From contig NZ_LT622352.1 in assembly GCF_900098925.1 (NCBI RefSeq), positions 175,225 through 239,224 of the forward strand: a DNA stretch of 64,000 nucleotides, in the 5' to 3' direction. The DNA comes from Bacillus massiliglaciei. Lineage in GTDB: Bacteria; Bacillota; Bacilli; Bacillales; DSM-1321. Positions within the stretch are counted from its first letter, which is position 1. Every line of letters starts with the position of its first letter. The notes under the pieces are model-generated. The model saw nothing but the letters and a program-made list of their open reading frames with translations. It was not told where the DNA came from and made no database searches. Made by a program: the position numbers and the translations under genes. This document shows positions 9,479-18,810 of the stretch, piece after piece.

Positions 9479-9895
9479 ATGTATAAACTGCGCGGCCATC
9501 ATCTTTTTTGTCTTTTGGGCTACCGGGGAATGGGCTATTCCCGTGAATATGTGGAAAATATGACCCAGCTGCACCAAACTTTGAGAGACCATCCTACAGT
9601 GAAGGTACAGCTGGTGAAAGGGCCAGATCATTTGTGTCAAAAGTATCCAAACTCCGGTGAATACCATTGCCAGGAAGAACATATTTATAACCGGGATGCT
9701 GCCATCTTGGCCAAACTAGGACTGAAAATCGGACAAATTGTAAGGTGGGAAGAGATTGAATCCCGCATCCAACAGAAGGCTGTTCCCTCCGATATCCAAA
9801 CCGTCTGCGAGTCTTGTTCCTGGCGGGCGTACGGGGTCTGTGAGGAAGGCGTTCAAGACATCCTCGAAGGCAAAGGCTTGAGGGAAGTGAAGTAA
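9479..9895 (+). CDS. DUF1284 cysteine-rich protein
   Basis: 138 residues, matching the DUF1284 family by its opening LRGHHLFCLLGYRGMGYS. Cysteines are spaced so as to suggest an iron-sulfur or metal site: one in HLFCLL, one in DHLCQK, one in YHCQEE and a C-terminal CESCSW-x5-C cluster. Function unknown. GGGAGGA lies 8 bases before the ATG. No operon partner. Confidence 0.85.
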   Translation: MYKLRGHHLFCLLGYRGMGYSREYVENMTQLHQTLRDHPTVKVQLVKGPDHLCQKYPNSGEYHCQEEHIYNRDAAILAKLGLKIGQIVRWEEIESRIQQKAVPSDIQTVCESCSWRAYGVCEEGVQDILEGKGLREVK

Positions 9896-10160
9896 GCCTC
9901 CCTCTCCTTTCCTCTTTCTACACCCCTTCAATCAGTGCAGTAATTTACAGACTGCGTTTTGCTATTTCCTGAACAACCCGCTCTTTGAACACCTTAAAAT
10001 GCTCGCCCCATCCTTCCTTACACCGACCGCAAATCTCTTTTTATTTCCTTTTTCCCGATTACAGTCATGTGGCAGGTCAGCTTCTGATTCCATTCCATTC
10101 CTTTTGAACACCTAGTAATGATTACTGTGCTGGTCAAAATATTTTCCTGCAGCTGCATAT
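9896..10160. other. Intergenic region
   Basis: No gene seen. A pyrimidine-rich tract follows the DUF1284 stop. The right side leads into the marR promoter. Confidence 0.4.
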
Positions 10161-10165
10161 TAGTG

Positions 10166-10222
10166 TTGACATATAATTACTTTAGTTCTATATTATTAAA
10201 GGCTTAATAGTTAAGTACTTAA
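10166..10222 (+). promoter_or_regulatory. Promoter and candidate operator of the marR-efflux operon
   Basis: TTGACA (10166-10171), a 17-base spacer and TATATT (10189-10194) form a good sigma-A promoter. A perfect 12-base palindrome TTAAGTACTTAA (10211-10222) lies about 17 bases downstream of the -10 box, around the transcript start, and is a candidate autorepression site for the MarR protein. Confidence 0.65.
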
Positions 10223-10263
10223 ATGTTTTAAATTGAAATAGTATTAGGAAGGGTGAGAAACGA

Positions 10264-10686
10264 GTGCAGAATGGCGAGGAGCTATTTGAAGTCGCTGGGA
10301 TGTTCAGTGCATTTATTAAGAATTTAAAAAGCGAGTTCAATAAACTTAATAATGACATAAATATCACGCAGTACAGACTTCTCTTTACTTTAGATAAAGA
10401 AGGAGAACAGAATGTTTCGGACCTTGCCAAAAGCGCTGATATTACAAATGCTGCTGTTACCAATATTACGGATCAATTACTGGCGAATGACTATATCACA
10501 AAGGATCGTTCCAAGAAGGATCGCAGGGTTGTGACGATTGCCATTACAGATAAGGGAACGGAACTGGTAAGACAGGTCAAGAAGGAACAGATGCTTAAAA
10601 TGAATGAGCATTTCCGCAAGTTAACAGAGGAAGATATTCAGCATTTAAAACGGATTTTCAAGTTGTTAAATGAGAATTTTCAATAA
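10264..10686 (+). CDS. MarR family transcriptional regulator
   Basis: 140-residue winged-helix regulator. The DNA-binding part spans about residues 35-100, with VSDLAKSADITNAAVTNITDQL as recognition region and the wing KKDRRVVTIAITDKG. The GTG at 10264 is chosen because GGAAGGGTGAG lies upstream; the next in-frame ATG is inside the domain. The MFS pump follows after 25 bases, the common arrangement where MarR represses its own operon and a drug or toxic compound relieves it. Confidence 0.88.
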   Translation: MQNGEELFEVAGMFSAFIKNLKSEFNKLNNDINITQYRLLFTLDKEGEQNVSDLAKSADITNAAVTNITDQLLANDYITKDRSKKDRRVVTIAITDKGTELVRQVKKEQMLKMNEHFRKLTEEDIQHLKRIFKLLNENFQ

Positions 10687-10711
10687 TTTATAAGAGAAAA
10701 GAGAGAATGCA

Positions 10712-12343
10712 ATGGAACATTTATCACAAAAGAAAAAAATGTCGATTATGGTCGCTATTATGGCAGCTATGTTTTTTGCTGCGATAAACCAGACTATTGT
10801 CAGCACGGCCATGCCAAAAATTATTTCGATCCTGGACGGGATGGATTATTACACATGGACCATCAATATTTATTTGCTTACATCGACGATTTCTACTGTT
10901 TTAGTTGGAAAGCTGTCGGATATGTACGGGCGTAAGCCTTTCTTGTTAGTCGGGATTTTACTATTTATGGCTGGTGCTTTTTTAACCGGTACGTCTAATG
11001 ATGTATTCCAATTTATTGCTTACCGCGGGATCCAGGGAATTGGTGCCGGTATTATTCAATCATCTGCTTTTACAGCGGTTGGTGACTTATTCCCTCCTCG
11101 CGAGCGCGGGAAATGGATGGGCTTATTAACAGCTGTATTCGGTTTCTCCAGTGTGTTAGGGCCTCTTCTTGGCGGATATTTAGTCGATCATTTAGATTGG
11201 CACTGGATTTTCTGGATCTTCCTGCCGATTGGTATCGTAGCCTTCGTCATGATCCTGGCACTATTTCCGAAAGTGGATCGAAAGGCCAAACAAAGTATTG
11301 ATTATTTAGGCTCCTTCTTTATGACGATTTCCATCGTTCCATTGCTCCTTGCGTTTTCATGGGCAGGTACAGAGTATGCATGGGGATCTGCACAAATTCT
11401 TGGATTAATTGCCGCCAGCATCGTTTTTGCCATCGTCTTTGTATTCGTGGAGACAAAAGCAAAAAATCCAATTTTGCCATTACATTTATTTAAAAATAAG
11501 ATTGTGACCGTCTCTAATTTAATTGGATTCATTATGAACTTCGGGATGATGGGTGCCATGATTTATATTTCCTTCTTTGTTCAAGGGGTACTGGGCATCA
11601 CTCCTACTCATGCAGGCTATGTAACCATGCCGATGTCGATTGTCATGGTAATTGCCAGCACATTCATTGGTCAGGCGATTTCAAAAACGGGGAAATATAA
11701 ACACTATGCCCTTATCGGTGTGCCTATCATGATGGCCGGGATGGCAATTATGATCTTCATGAACAGTATTCCAATGGCCGTTTTAAGTATGGCTGTATTC
11801 GGCCTGGGACTTGGTATGGGTATGCCTGTCTTTTCAATTGCCACCCAAAATGCGGTTTCCCATAAAGAATTGGGAGTAGCCACAGCTTCTACCCAATTAT
11901 TCCGTAACTTAGGCGGTACAATTGGAATCGCCGTAATGGGAACGGTTATGGCCAATAACTTACAAACAAACTTGGAAGAGACCATGCAGCACTCATCGGC
12001 CGTCAAGGAAATGGCCGCTTTAGATCCTAAAGTGACAGAACAAATGGTTGCCTTTGCCAATCCGCAGGCGCTGATGAACAAGCCGTTACTTGAGCAGACG
12101 GAAGCCAGCCTGCCTGCAGATGTGCAGCCACTCTTCCAGAAAATGATTGAAGGCATTCGGGATGCGCTCGGCGATACGTTATCTACGGTATTCTTAACCG
12201 GCACAATCGTCTTAGCAGTTGCCTTTTTATTAGTATTTTTCTTAAAAGAAATTCCGCTTCGCACTACAAACCAGGCTTCTTCTCCTGAAGAAAAAAAAGA
12301 AGAAGAAATGGTTCTGGATCGACAAACATCTACTATCAAATAA
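10712..12343 (+). CDS. DHA2-family MFS multidrug efflux transporter
   Basis: 543 residues with 14 predicted membrane segments, the EmrB/QacA type of proton-driven drug exporter. Motif A GKLSDMYGRKPF lies near residue 70. The region GLLTAVFGFSSVLGPLLGG near residue 140-155 is the antiporter motif C. A long extracytoplasmic loop lies before the last segment (around residues 420-490). AGAGAAAAGAGAG precedes the ATG. Terminator at 12349-12388. Substrate unknown. Confidence 0.9.
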   Translation: MEHLSQKKKMSIMVAIMAAMFFAAINQTIVSTAMPKIISILDGMDYYTWTINIYLLTSTISTVLVGKLSDMYGRKPFLLVGILLFMAGAFLTGTSNDVFQFIAYRGIQGIGAGIIQSSAFTAVGDLFPPRERGKWMGLLTAVFGFSSVLGPLLGGYLVDHLDWHWIFWIFLPIGIVAFVMILALFPKVDRKAKQSIDYLGSFFMTISIVPLLLAFSWAGTEYAWGSAQILGLIAASIVFAIVFVFVETKAKNPILPLHLFKNKIVTVSNLIGFIMNFGMMGAMIYISFFVQGVLGITPTHAGYVTMPMSIVMVIASTFIGQAISKTGKYKHYALIGVPIMMAGMAIMIFMNSIPMAVLSMAVFGLGLGMGMPVFSIATQNAVSHKELGVATASTQLFRNLGGTIGIAVMGTVMANNLQTNLEETMQHSSAVKEMAALDPKVTEQMVAFANPQALMNKPLLEQTEASLPADVQPLFQKMIEGIRDALGDTLSTVFLTGTIVLAVAFLLVFFLKEIPLRTTNQASSPEEKKEEEMVLDRQTSTIK

Positions 12344-12348
12344 GATAG

Positions 12349-12388
12349 AAAAGACAGTGTCCCTTGAAAAAAGGCACTGTCTTTTTTT
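12349..12388 (+). terminator. Terminator of the marR-MFS operon
   Basis: Stem AAGACAGTG-TCC / GG-CACTGTCTT followed by seven T. Confidence 0.85.
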
Positions 12389-12532
12389 CATGCATTCTTT
12401 GATGCCGGGGATGCACGAGACGAGCTTCTTTGCACAGTCATGAGATTTGTTCGTCCATTTTTGATGTGGTATGATTTAATACCAGAGCACCATTTCATTT
12501 TCATAAAATGAACTCAGTAAAAGGAGCACACA

Positions 12533-13330
12533 ATGAAAGAGATTGGAACAATGCCCGCTAATTTAAATAGCCATGACGTTTTCGTCAGTATTGATGAAAT
12601 CATCATCTTAGCTGACTTAGATTATACCGTCACCTGGATGAATCCAACAGCGGCCAAAATCATGGATGTAATCGCCCCATTATATGGAATTCCTAACGCT
12701 GAGGCGATGATCGGGAGAAGCATGGATTTCTTCCATACCCACCCGGAGACAAGCCGGCGGATTATGGATACCCTGGATTCAACATTCAGAGTGACGATCA
12801 ATATTAAAGACCTGTATATCGGGGACACGGTGATTACGCCGGTCTTTGATGAACAAGGGCATAAGCAGGCTTACTTGCTGATGCTGCTCGATGTGACAGC
12901 CCAAGTGAAAGAAGAAGAAAAGAAGGACCAGCTCATCGAACAGCTCTCGGTCCCGGTCCTCAATATCTGGGATCATATCTATGCGGTTCCCATCATCGGC
13001 GAGGTAAGTTTTGAGCGGATGGAATATCTGACTCACTCCATCCTGGATGTCTGTTCACAAAACAACGCGGATTATTTCCTCATTGACGTGAGCGGCATTT
13101 CGAAATTATCAGAGGCCGGGCTAGACGGAATCCACAAAATAACGGAAATGCTGAAACTCATCGGCACCGCCTGCTATGTGGTCGGCATCGGTCCAAAGCT
13201 TGCCCAGGATCTGGCCCAAAGCGATTTCAAAGGGGAAACGTTCCAAAGCATCAAAGCAGCGATCAAATATATTTATAGAACAAGCACTATCCAAAGCATC
13301 ATGAAAGACAACGGAAAAACCTCCCTCTGA
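12533..13330 (+). CDS. PAS-STAS domain protein (RsbR-like)
   Basis: 265 residues. The N-terminal part (about 15-125) resembles a PAS sensor domain (LADLDYTVTWMNPTAAKIM). Residues about 140-250 are a STAS domain like those of RsbR stressosome co-antagonists (VPVLNIWDHIYAVPIIGEV, then LIDVSGISKL and GIGPKLAQDL). The usual phosphorylated Thr in the VDT motif of RsbR is replaced (LSEAGLDG), so phosphorylation control may differ. A possible promoter is TTGTTC-17-TATGAT at about 12449-12477. Single gene with its own terminator overlapping the stop. Confidence 0.8.
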   Translation: MKEIGTMPANLNSHDVFVSIDEIIILADLDYTVTWMNPTAAKIMDVIAPLYGIPNAEAMIGRSMDFFHTHPETSRRIMDTLDSTFRVTINIKDLYIGDTVITPVFDEQGHKQAYLLMLLDVTAQVKEEEKKDQLIEQLSVPVLNIWDHIYAVPIIGEVSFERMEYLTHSILDVCSQNNADYFLIDVSGISKLSEAGLDGIHKITEMLKLIGTACYVVGIGPKLAQDLAQSDFKGETFQSIKAAIKYIYRTSTIQSIMKDNGKTSL

Positions 13331-13351
13331 TTTCGAGGGAGGTTTTCCTTT
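13313..13351 (+). terminator. Terminator of the PAS-STAS gene
   Basis: Stem GGAAAAACCTCCCTC / GAGGGAGGTTTTCC around the stop codon, followed by TTTTG. Confidence 0.85.
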
Positions 13352-13384
13352 TGCTTGATTACCGATCACACTTGGCCGCAGCAT

Positions 13385-13560
13385 TTCTATTTTTTAAAAT
13401 GATCACTACCATAATCGCCGAACTGATTAGGATGCCTGCGTACGGATAAATCAGAGGGACATGAATCATACCAAGTAACGTTAAACCCACTATTGCTCCG
13501 CAATTAAAAATACCGAAAAAATATTTAATATCATATGAATGGTCCCTCCGATCATAGATT
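13385..13560 (-). pseudogene. Possible fragment of a small membrane protein gene
   Basis: The minus strand reads a hydrophobic frame ending LISSAIMVVIILKNR and stop near 13390, but the frame opens without ATG, GTG or TTG. It looks like the C-terminal end of a small two-segment membrane protein that lost its start. No identification possible. Confidence 0.3.
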
Positions 13561-13599
13561 ATTCATCATTTGATGGGGCAAATCCTTTTTTCTGTGGCT

Positions 13600-13830
13600 A
13601 GATATCGTATGAGAAAATAGAGAACTTAAATAGACGGAGTAATTCCGCTTAATCAGAAAATAAGTTAAAAAAGAGCCTAAATAGACGGAGCAATTTCGCC
13701 TATCGACTAGAAAAACGTGAAAATCGGGGATTTTACACTGTATAACCGGAAATTCTCCCCTTATTTCCCCAAAAAAGAGCTTCATTCTTCACATAACGGG
13801 AAAATCTCCGCTTATTTCCTTTTGCCAGTT
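13600..13830. repeat. Intergenic repeat cluster of Bacillus type
   Basis: Two copies of TAAATAGACGGAG-AATT-CGC (starting about 13627 and 13678) and two related copies of ATAACGGGAAA/ATAACCGGAAA-TTCTCC-CTTATTTCC (about 13741 and 13793). Together they make alternating short inverted motifs over some 200 bases. No coding potential. It resembles dispersed intergenic repeats known from Bacillus-like genomes. Function unknown. Confidence 0.6.
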
Positions 13831-13910
13831 CCTTAATTAAGGAAGAATTAGAACAGTACTTTCTCACCGGGAATTTTCAGACAGTTATTAAGGCACTCTC
13901 CCAGCGAACG

Positions 13911-13954
13911 GCACACAAAAAGCACCTGGCAAAAGCTAAGTGCTTTTTGTGTGC
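13911..13954 (-). terminator. Terminator of the neutral protease gene
   Basis: Perfect 15 base-pair stem GCACACAAAAAGCAC / GTGCTTTTTGTGTGC with a 14-base loop, directly after the stop codon. Confidence 0.85.
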
Positions 13955-13957
13955 CGT

Positions 13958-15616
13958 TTAATAGATTCCCACTGAATCAAAAGCCGAATTCGTTACGGTC
14001 ACTTCCTCGCTGCCTTCGCCGTACAGGTCGATCGCAGATTGGACGATTCCTTTACGCGCGTCGCTGAAATCGGAATTGGAAGTCAGATAAACCGTTATAG
14101 CCCTGTAGTAGATCTTCCCTAGTTTTTCCCTTCCCAGCTCTGTACCGATCAAGTATGCCGCATGGTTCGTAATGGAAGAGTTAACATGAACTCCGCCGCC
14201 GTCCACTGACTCTGGCATGTTATAAAATTCATCCATATGGTCTGGGTAGACTCCCCCATTTGTGCTATAGGCGCGTCTGTCGGCATTGCTGACGACTACG
14301 CTGTTTGGATTGCTCAAGCTGCGCAATACGGTGACACCGTCCGCTTTAGCAGCCGGCGCCATAATATCTTCACCCATTTCCCAGTCGCTGTCGTCAATGA
14401 TGGCACCAAAGACATCCGCGAACGATTCATTCAGGGCTCCGGATTGATTGCGATAGACTAGATTCGCAGAATGTGTGATGACCCCGTGTGTCATTTCATG
14501 CGCCGCCACATCAAGGCCTGCCGCAAGCGAAGTCATGAATTCGCCGTCCCCGTCGCCGTATGTCATCCAGCGTCCATTCCAGGAAGCATTGTTGTAATTC
14601 GTACCGTAGTGAACCTTCGAAATGATCGCCATCCCTTCCCCGTCAAGAGAATTACGGCCATGTTCATTCAAATAATATTCATAGACTTTTTCAGAATTAT
14701 AATGGGCGTCCACAGCTGCACGGTCATAGTCGCTCATAAACGAAGCAGAATTCCCGACATAGAGGGTATCATTGCTTGCCGTGTTATCATTTTTTGCATC
14801 ATACGTCTCGATTCCGCCAAGATTCTCATGAAGGTAATCCGCTAAGGCAAACTTTGTACCCGTTTTCGGTTCCTTTACTTTCGTTATATGTAATTCCCGG
14901 ATATCGCCGTGAACACCTTTTCCGACACCTTTCTGGGTTTTCGACTCAGCCGCATCCATTATCCCGTTATACTGGTCGATGACCTCCCCTGTTTTGGCAT
15001 CAACAAAGACAAACCAGTTTCCAGGAGCGTCACCCATGAAGTTCACATTCACTTTATAAGCAGTATGATTTTTCCCTTCAAAAGGGTACACAACCAGCTC
15101 AGAAGTCGGCTCATAGGTCAGCTCCTCAGGCGCTTTAACAGAAGCCAAGGCCTTATCCAGTGCTGTGTCACTGCTCACAGACGCATTCGTATCCACAGAT
15201 GCCTCCTCCACCGTCTCGTTCACCCGTCCGTTTACGGATACCGCTTTGTCATTCTTATCAAAATGGACAATCACTTCAGATCCCTCTACAGGCACGCCGT
15301 TTACGGATTGATTAAAACGGACATGTGTCATTCCCAGTTCATCTTTCTCGACCTTTTTCACTTTCAACTCTTTCCCCGGGTTTTTAATCCCCGTTTTCTC
15401 TTCTTTTTTCTCCAAATACTTCAACGCATTGGACGTGCTGCTGGAAGAGAACTTCTCAGCGGCACGCTCCTTCACAAACAAAGGCACACTCGCTTTCTCA
15501 TTCCACTTCTGAATCGCTTGCTTTTCAACCGGTTGCGCAAACACATTGCTGCCAGGAATCGCACTGGCCATCAGTGCAGACGACAAAATAACAGGTACAA
15601 TCAACCTTTTCTTCAA
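13958..15616 (-). CDS. Thermolysin-family neutral metalloprotease (bacillolysin)
   Basis: Secreted zinc endopeptidase of family M4 made as a prepro-protein. 552 residues from TTG at 15616, chosen because GGAGGGGG sits 9 bases upstream and the signal peptide then starts KKRLIVPVILSS. Signal peptidase cut is likely after NVFA near residue 27. Residues about 50-235 are the FTP/PepSY propeptide; the catalytic domain follows from about 235. Zinc site HEMTH at 373-377 with the third ligand Glu in NESFAD at 397, and a C-terminal active His in GGVHVNSSITNHA. Monocistronic. Confidence 0.95.
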   Translation of the reverse strand: MKKRLIVPVILSSALMASAIPGSNVFAQPVEKQAIQKWNEKASVPLFVKERAAEKFSSSSTSNALKYLEKKEEKTGIKNPGKELKVKKVEKDELGMTHVRFNQSVNGVPVEGSEVIVHFDKNDKAVSVNGRVNETVEEASVDTNASVSSDTALDKALASVKAPEELTYEPTSELVVYPFEGKNHTAYKVNVNFMGDAPGNWFVFVDAKTGEVIDQYNGIMDAAESKTQKGVGKGVHGDIRELHITKVKEPKTGTKFALADYLHENLGGIETYDAKNDNTASNDTLYVGNSASFMSDYDRAAVDAHYNSEKVYEYYLNEHGRNSLDGEGMAIISKVHYGTNYNNASWNGRWMTYGDGDGEFMTSLAAGLDVAAHEMTHGVITHSANLVYRNQSGALNESFADVFGAIIDDSDWEMGEDIMAPAAKADGVTVLRSLSNPNSVVVSNADRRAYSTNGGVYPDHMDEFYNMPESVDGGGVHVNSSITNHAAYLIGTELGREKLGKIYYRAITVYLTSNSDFSDARKGIVQSAIDLYGEGSEEVTVTNSAFDSVGIY

Positions 15617-15796
15617 ATTTCTATTCCCCCTCCATTTTCCATTCACTTCATTATAGAGTGATAACAAATAAATAACATGAATATTTAGAATTATTTGAAT
15701 TTATTTAATAGGAGGAAATAGAAGCAAAATAAACAGATAGGAGCAGGTATAAAATACTAGTGAATGTCGAACAGGGCATTAAGGGAAAAATCGGAC

Positions 15797-15823
15797 AAAA
15801 AAAGACCCTCCCATCAAGGAGGG
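15797..15823 (-). terminator. Terminator of the downstream lipoprotein gene
   Basis: Minus strand CCCTCC / GGGAGG stem followed by a seven-T run, 15 bases after the stop. Confidence 0.8.
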
Positions 15824-15837
15824 ACACCATGCTAAGC

Positions 15838-16692
15838 CTATTGCTTCCATAATTCTTCAGTCTTGATTACTTTATGATTTTTTTGCTGAACCGTATACCT
15901 CATGCTCGGATCATGGGGATATGACGCATTGCCATCAAAGTCGGTGATGACAGTAAATTCCTCGTTTTTGATAAGCTCCACATAGCTTCCGCCGGCACCG
16001 CTGATATTGGCAAAATGCAGTGTCATCGTATTCTCTGACGTTCCACCCTCCACTAAACTCCACAGATTTCTTCGGTAATTTCCCCATAGTATTGACTCGG
16101 AAATCTTATTATCGGGATTCTTATACGTTTTCTCCCAGAAATCGATTGCTTCGTCCATACTGCCCCAACCGTTCGGTTGAGGCGTAAATTCGATCACCTG
16201 TCCATCCGGCACAGTACCGTCAGCAAGGTACTGATCATATGCCTCATCCTCAGCTGTGATTCCTTCCAAATGGGCTCCATTTTCTTTGAACAGCAAGGCG
16301 TGCTTCCTGCCCTGTTGATTTTCTATCGTGACCGCTGTGTATCCCTTTGCATCTTTATTTTCAGCAACCGTATAGGAAAAATCATTCACATGATTCACGA
16401 CCAGATGGCCATCCTGAAAGAACCATGTGCTGGTCACTCCATCCTCTTTCCCTGCTGCCCTCCAAATGCCCTCGGCCTTCACACTCGCCTCTCGGGTCTT
16501 TGGCGCTTCAGGGGTGCCTTGAGATTCTTGAGATTCTTGACTTTCTTGGTTTTTGGGGAATTTTTGGGATTTTGACTCTTCTGCTTTTGTTTCCGGGTTT
16601 TCTGAAGAAGGGACGGACGATTCCTCACTCGCTTTTCCGCAGCCCGAAACAACCATCATCAAAAAGGCAAATACAAGTATAATTTTTTTCAT
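15838..16692 (-). CDS. Uncharacterised lipoprotein with Q/E/S-rich linker
   Basis: 284 residues from the ATG at 16692 (AAGGAG 6 bases upstream; an earlier in-frame ATG gives a lysine/glutamate-only extension). Signal peptide with lipobox VVSGC, Cys18. Residues about 20-70 are a low-complexity linker with tandem QES units, followed by a globular domain containing STWFFQDGHLVVNH that resembles small extracellular beta-sandwich lipoproteins of Firmicutes. No catalytic motif. Function unknown. Own terminator downstream. Confidence 0.75.
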   Translation of the reverse strand: MKKIILVFAFLMMVVSGCGKASEESSVPSSENPETKAEESKSQKFPKNQESQESQESQGTPEAPKTREASVKAEGIWRAAGKEDGVTSTWFFQDGHLVVNHVNDFSYTVAENKDAKGYTAVTIENQQGRKHALLFKENGAHLEGITAEDEAYDQYLADGTVPDGQVIEFTPQPNGWGSMDEAIDFWEKTYKNPDNKISESILWGNYRRNLWSLVEGGTSENTMTLHFANISGAGGSYVELIKNEEFTVITDFDGNASYPHDPSMRYTVQQKNHKVIKTEELWKQ

Positions 16693-16933
16693 TTCCTTCT
16701 CCTTCCTCTCTTTCCTCTCCTTCTTCATTGATAACCTTACTCAACTCTATTAACATATCTAACATCACCCTTTTACACAGAAGGTACATTCAGAAGGTTT
16801 CAAGAATCTTGAAATGAAGAATGATTTCTTTTATTTTTAAATTATTTTTCATATCTTTGTAATATCTCTATAGTATAGTAAAGAAATTATCTATAACTAC
16901 ATTCAAAGATAAATTTATCTAGGTGGTGTTAAC

Positions 16934-17920
16934 TTGTCTCCAGCATCGGGAAGAATATTTTACTTCGACAACGCACGATTAATTTTGATTTTTTTAGTGG
17001 TTTTTGGACATGTTATCAGTCCTTTAAAAAGCAATGATGATTTCTTATTTTCCTTATACTCGATGATCTTTCTTTTTCATATGCCTGCCTTCATTCTCAT
17101 TTCCGGTTACTTTTCGAAAGGGTTTCAGAAGAAGGGGTATTTCGTAAAGATTATTAAGAAGATTATATTGCCCTATTTAATCTTCCAAATCATTTACTCT
17201 GTTTTTTATTATTGGAATGGTGATTATTCGAGTCTCGAATTCAATCTTCTCCAGCCCCATTGGACATTATGGTTCTTACTGAGTCTATTTAGCTGGAACC
17301 TGCTGCTTTATGTGTTCGGTAAATTAAAATGGGCAGGATTAGCCATTGCGGTTGGGATCGGCATTGGAATCGGCTATCTCGATTATGCCGGCAGTTTTTT
17401 ATCCCTATCGAGAACGTTTGTGTTTTTCCCTTACTTTTTATTAGGTTTTTTATTGGAATCAAAACATCTGCAAATGGTAAAAAATATCAAATATGCGCCT
17501 GCAATTGGTGCCATGATTCTCCTAAGCACCCTGCTGCTATTCACTGCATACTTTCCGAAAGAAGCTGTCCCATGGCTGCTTGGCGACACATCCTATGCTG
17601 ATATGGGAGTCATGCAACTAACGGACGGACTTATACGCGCTGTCCAATATGGATTTACAGCCGTTGTGATTTTCGGATTCCTAGCCATTGTGCCGAAGAC
17701 TGGATTTAAAATGACCGTAATTGGACAAAGAACCTTATATATCTACCTTCTGCACGGATTCATCATTAAAACGATCCAGACCGTCGTTTCTGACGATACA
17801 CTGGACAGCCTGTCTACTCATTATGTCACGCTGACAGCCTTTTCTTTGGGAATTTGTTTGCTGCTCGGGAATTATGTGATTCAAAAATACACCCGTCCGT
17901 TAATTGAATTAAAAATATAA
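16934..17920 (+). CDS. Membrane acyltransferase (acyltransferase-3 family)
   Basis: 328 residues, about ten membrane segments, the family that O-acetylates extracellular sugars or polymers. Starts with the family pattern FDNARLILIFLVVFGHV; the His of this segment is the usual catalytic candidate. HMPAFILISGYFSKG follows. TTG start at 16934 with AGGTGGTG 6 bases upstream. Resembles fucose 4-O-acetylase-like and OatA membrane domains without the extra hydrolase domain. Substrate unknown. Terminator follows. Confidence 0.85.
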   Translation: MSPASGRIFYFDNARLILIFLVVFGHVISPLKSNDDFLFSLYSMIFLFHMPAFILISGYFSKGFQKKGYFVKIIKKIILPYLIFQIIYSVFYYWNGDYSSLEFNLLQPHWTLWFLLSLFSWNLLLYVFGKLKWAGLAIAVGIGIGIGYLDYAGSFLSLSRTFVFFPYFLLGFLLESKHLQMVKNIKYAPAIGAMILLSTLLLFTAYFPKEAVPWLLGDTSYADMGVMQLTDGLIRAVQYGFTAVVIFGFLAIVPKTGFKMTVIGQRTLYIYLLHGFIIKTIQTVVSDDTLDSLSTHYVTLTAFSLGICLLLGNYVIQKYTRPLIELKI

Positions 17921-17921
17921 T

Positions 17922-17955
17922 GAAAAAGAGAGTTGGGGTTCCAACTCTCTTTTTA
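17922..17955 (+). terminator. Terminator of the acyltransferase gene
   Basis: Stem AAAGAGAGTTGG / CCAACTCTCTTT with a four-base loop and T tail. Confidence 0.85.
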
Positions 17956-18085
17956 ATGTGCAAATAAAAAAATTCCATATGATCGTGAATACAAAGTCTA
18001 AATTGATTTCAAATCGGTATTATTTACTCAATATTCAGTATAGTAATTGATTGTATTGATAATCCTTAAAATAGAGGTGAAATAT

Positions 18086-18684
18086 ATGGAGTATTTAATA
18101 ATCGCAGTTCTTTTGGGTCTGTTGATTTTTCAATGGAAAAAACAACGCAGTTTTTCAGAAGAAGAAGATTATAAACAAATCACAGTGACAGATGAATTTA
18201 AAAGAACTATTGCTTTAGGACTTTATCAGAGATTTTGCAAAGAAGTAGAGGAAAAAAAGTATTCTCCCATTTTTTTGAAAAATTACCCCTTTGACTTTGA
18301 ACATTTTATTGCAGACGTGTTAAAACACAAGTACGGATTTGAGTCCTTTGTAACCAAGAGTTCTGGTGACTTCGGTATAGATATAGAACATGGAACAAAT
18401 GAGGACAAGGTATTGGGACAAGTAAAATGCTATCGGGAAGATATAGGTTATGAATAATTGCTATTCTTCATTCCAATATGGTCAAACAAAGTGCAACAAA
18501 GGGTTATGTCGTTTCGACAGCTGGCTTTAACGATAACGCCCGTTTATATGCAGATGGTTTAAACATCGATTTAATCAACGGTATGGAACTAGTTGAAATG
18601 TGGATTAACTACAAAAAACCAATTGCAAAAATCATTGAACATCAGTCTTTCAAAAAAGAAAAATCAGATACAATTAGCATGTAA
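18086..18684 (+). pseudogene. Mrr-like restriction endonuclease with N-terminal membrane anchor, frameshifted
   Basis: Two frames together give an Mrr_cat-type nuclease. The first (18086-18457) has one membrane segment (residues 2-17), then FEHFIADVLKHKYGF, the catalytic DFGIDI and QVKCY motifs (D-x(n)-QxK). The second frame continues from about 18455 with AILHSNMVKQSATKGYVV to the stop at 18684. Joining them needs one base change around 18453-18457. ATG at 18086 has AGAGGTGA upstream. Membrane-anchored Mrr-type nucleases are suspected to act on incoming DNA. Either inactivated or a sequencing error. Confidence 0.75.
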
Positions 18685-18692
18685 ATGCAAAC

Positions 18693-18730
18693 AGATAGCA
18701 GGGAGCTAAACTCGCTGCTATCTTAATTTT
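18693..18730 (+). terminator. Terminator after the Mrr-like gene
   Basis: Stem AGATAGCAG / CTGCTATCT with a 13-base loop, then TAATTTT. Confidence 0.7.
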
Positions 18731-18810
18731 CCGTCCCATATTAAATTCATTTAAAAAAATTAATTGCAAATCACAATAAAAAACAAATTCCCCATCAAAG
18801 CTCCAGAGAC

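Noticed and set aside
11704..12339. Minus-strand frame of 211 codons opposite the MFS pump
   Set aside because: Antisense to a well-supported 14-segment transporter; no translation signal.
14909..15661. Long plus-strand frame of 250 codons opposite the neutral protease
   Set aside because: It is the antisense shadow of the protease propeptide and rich in Arg/His/Leu as such shadows are; no start signal.
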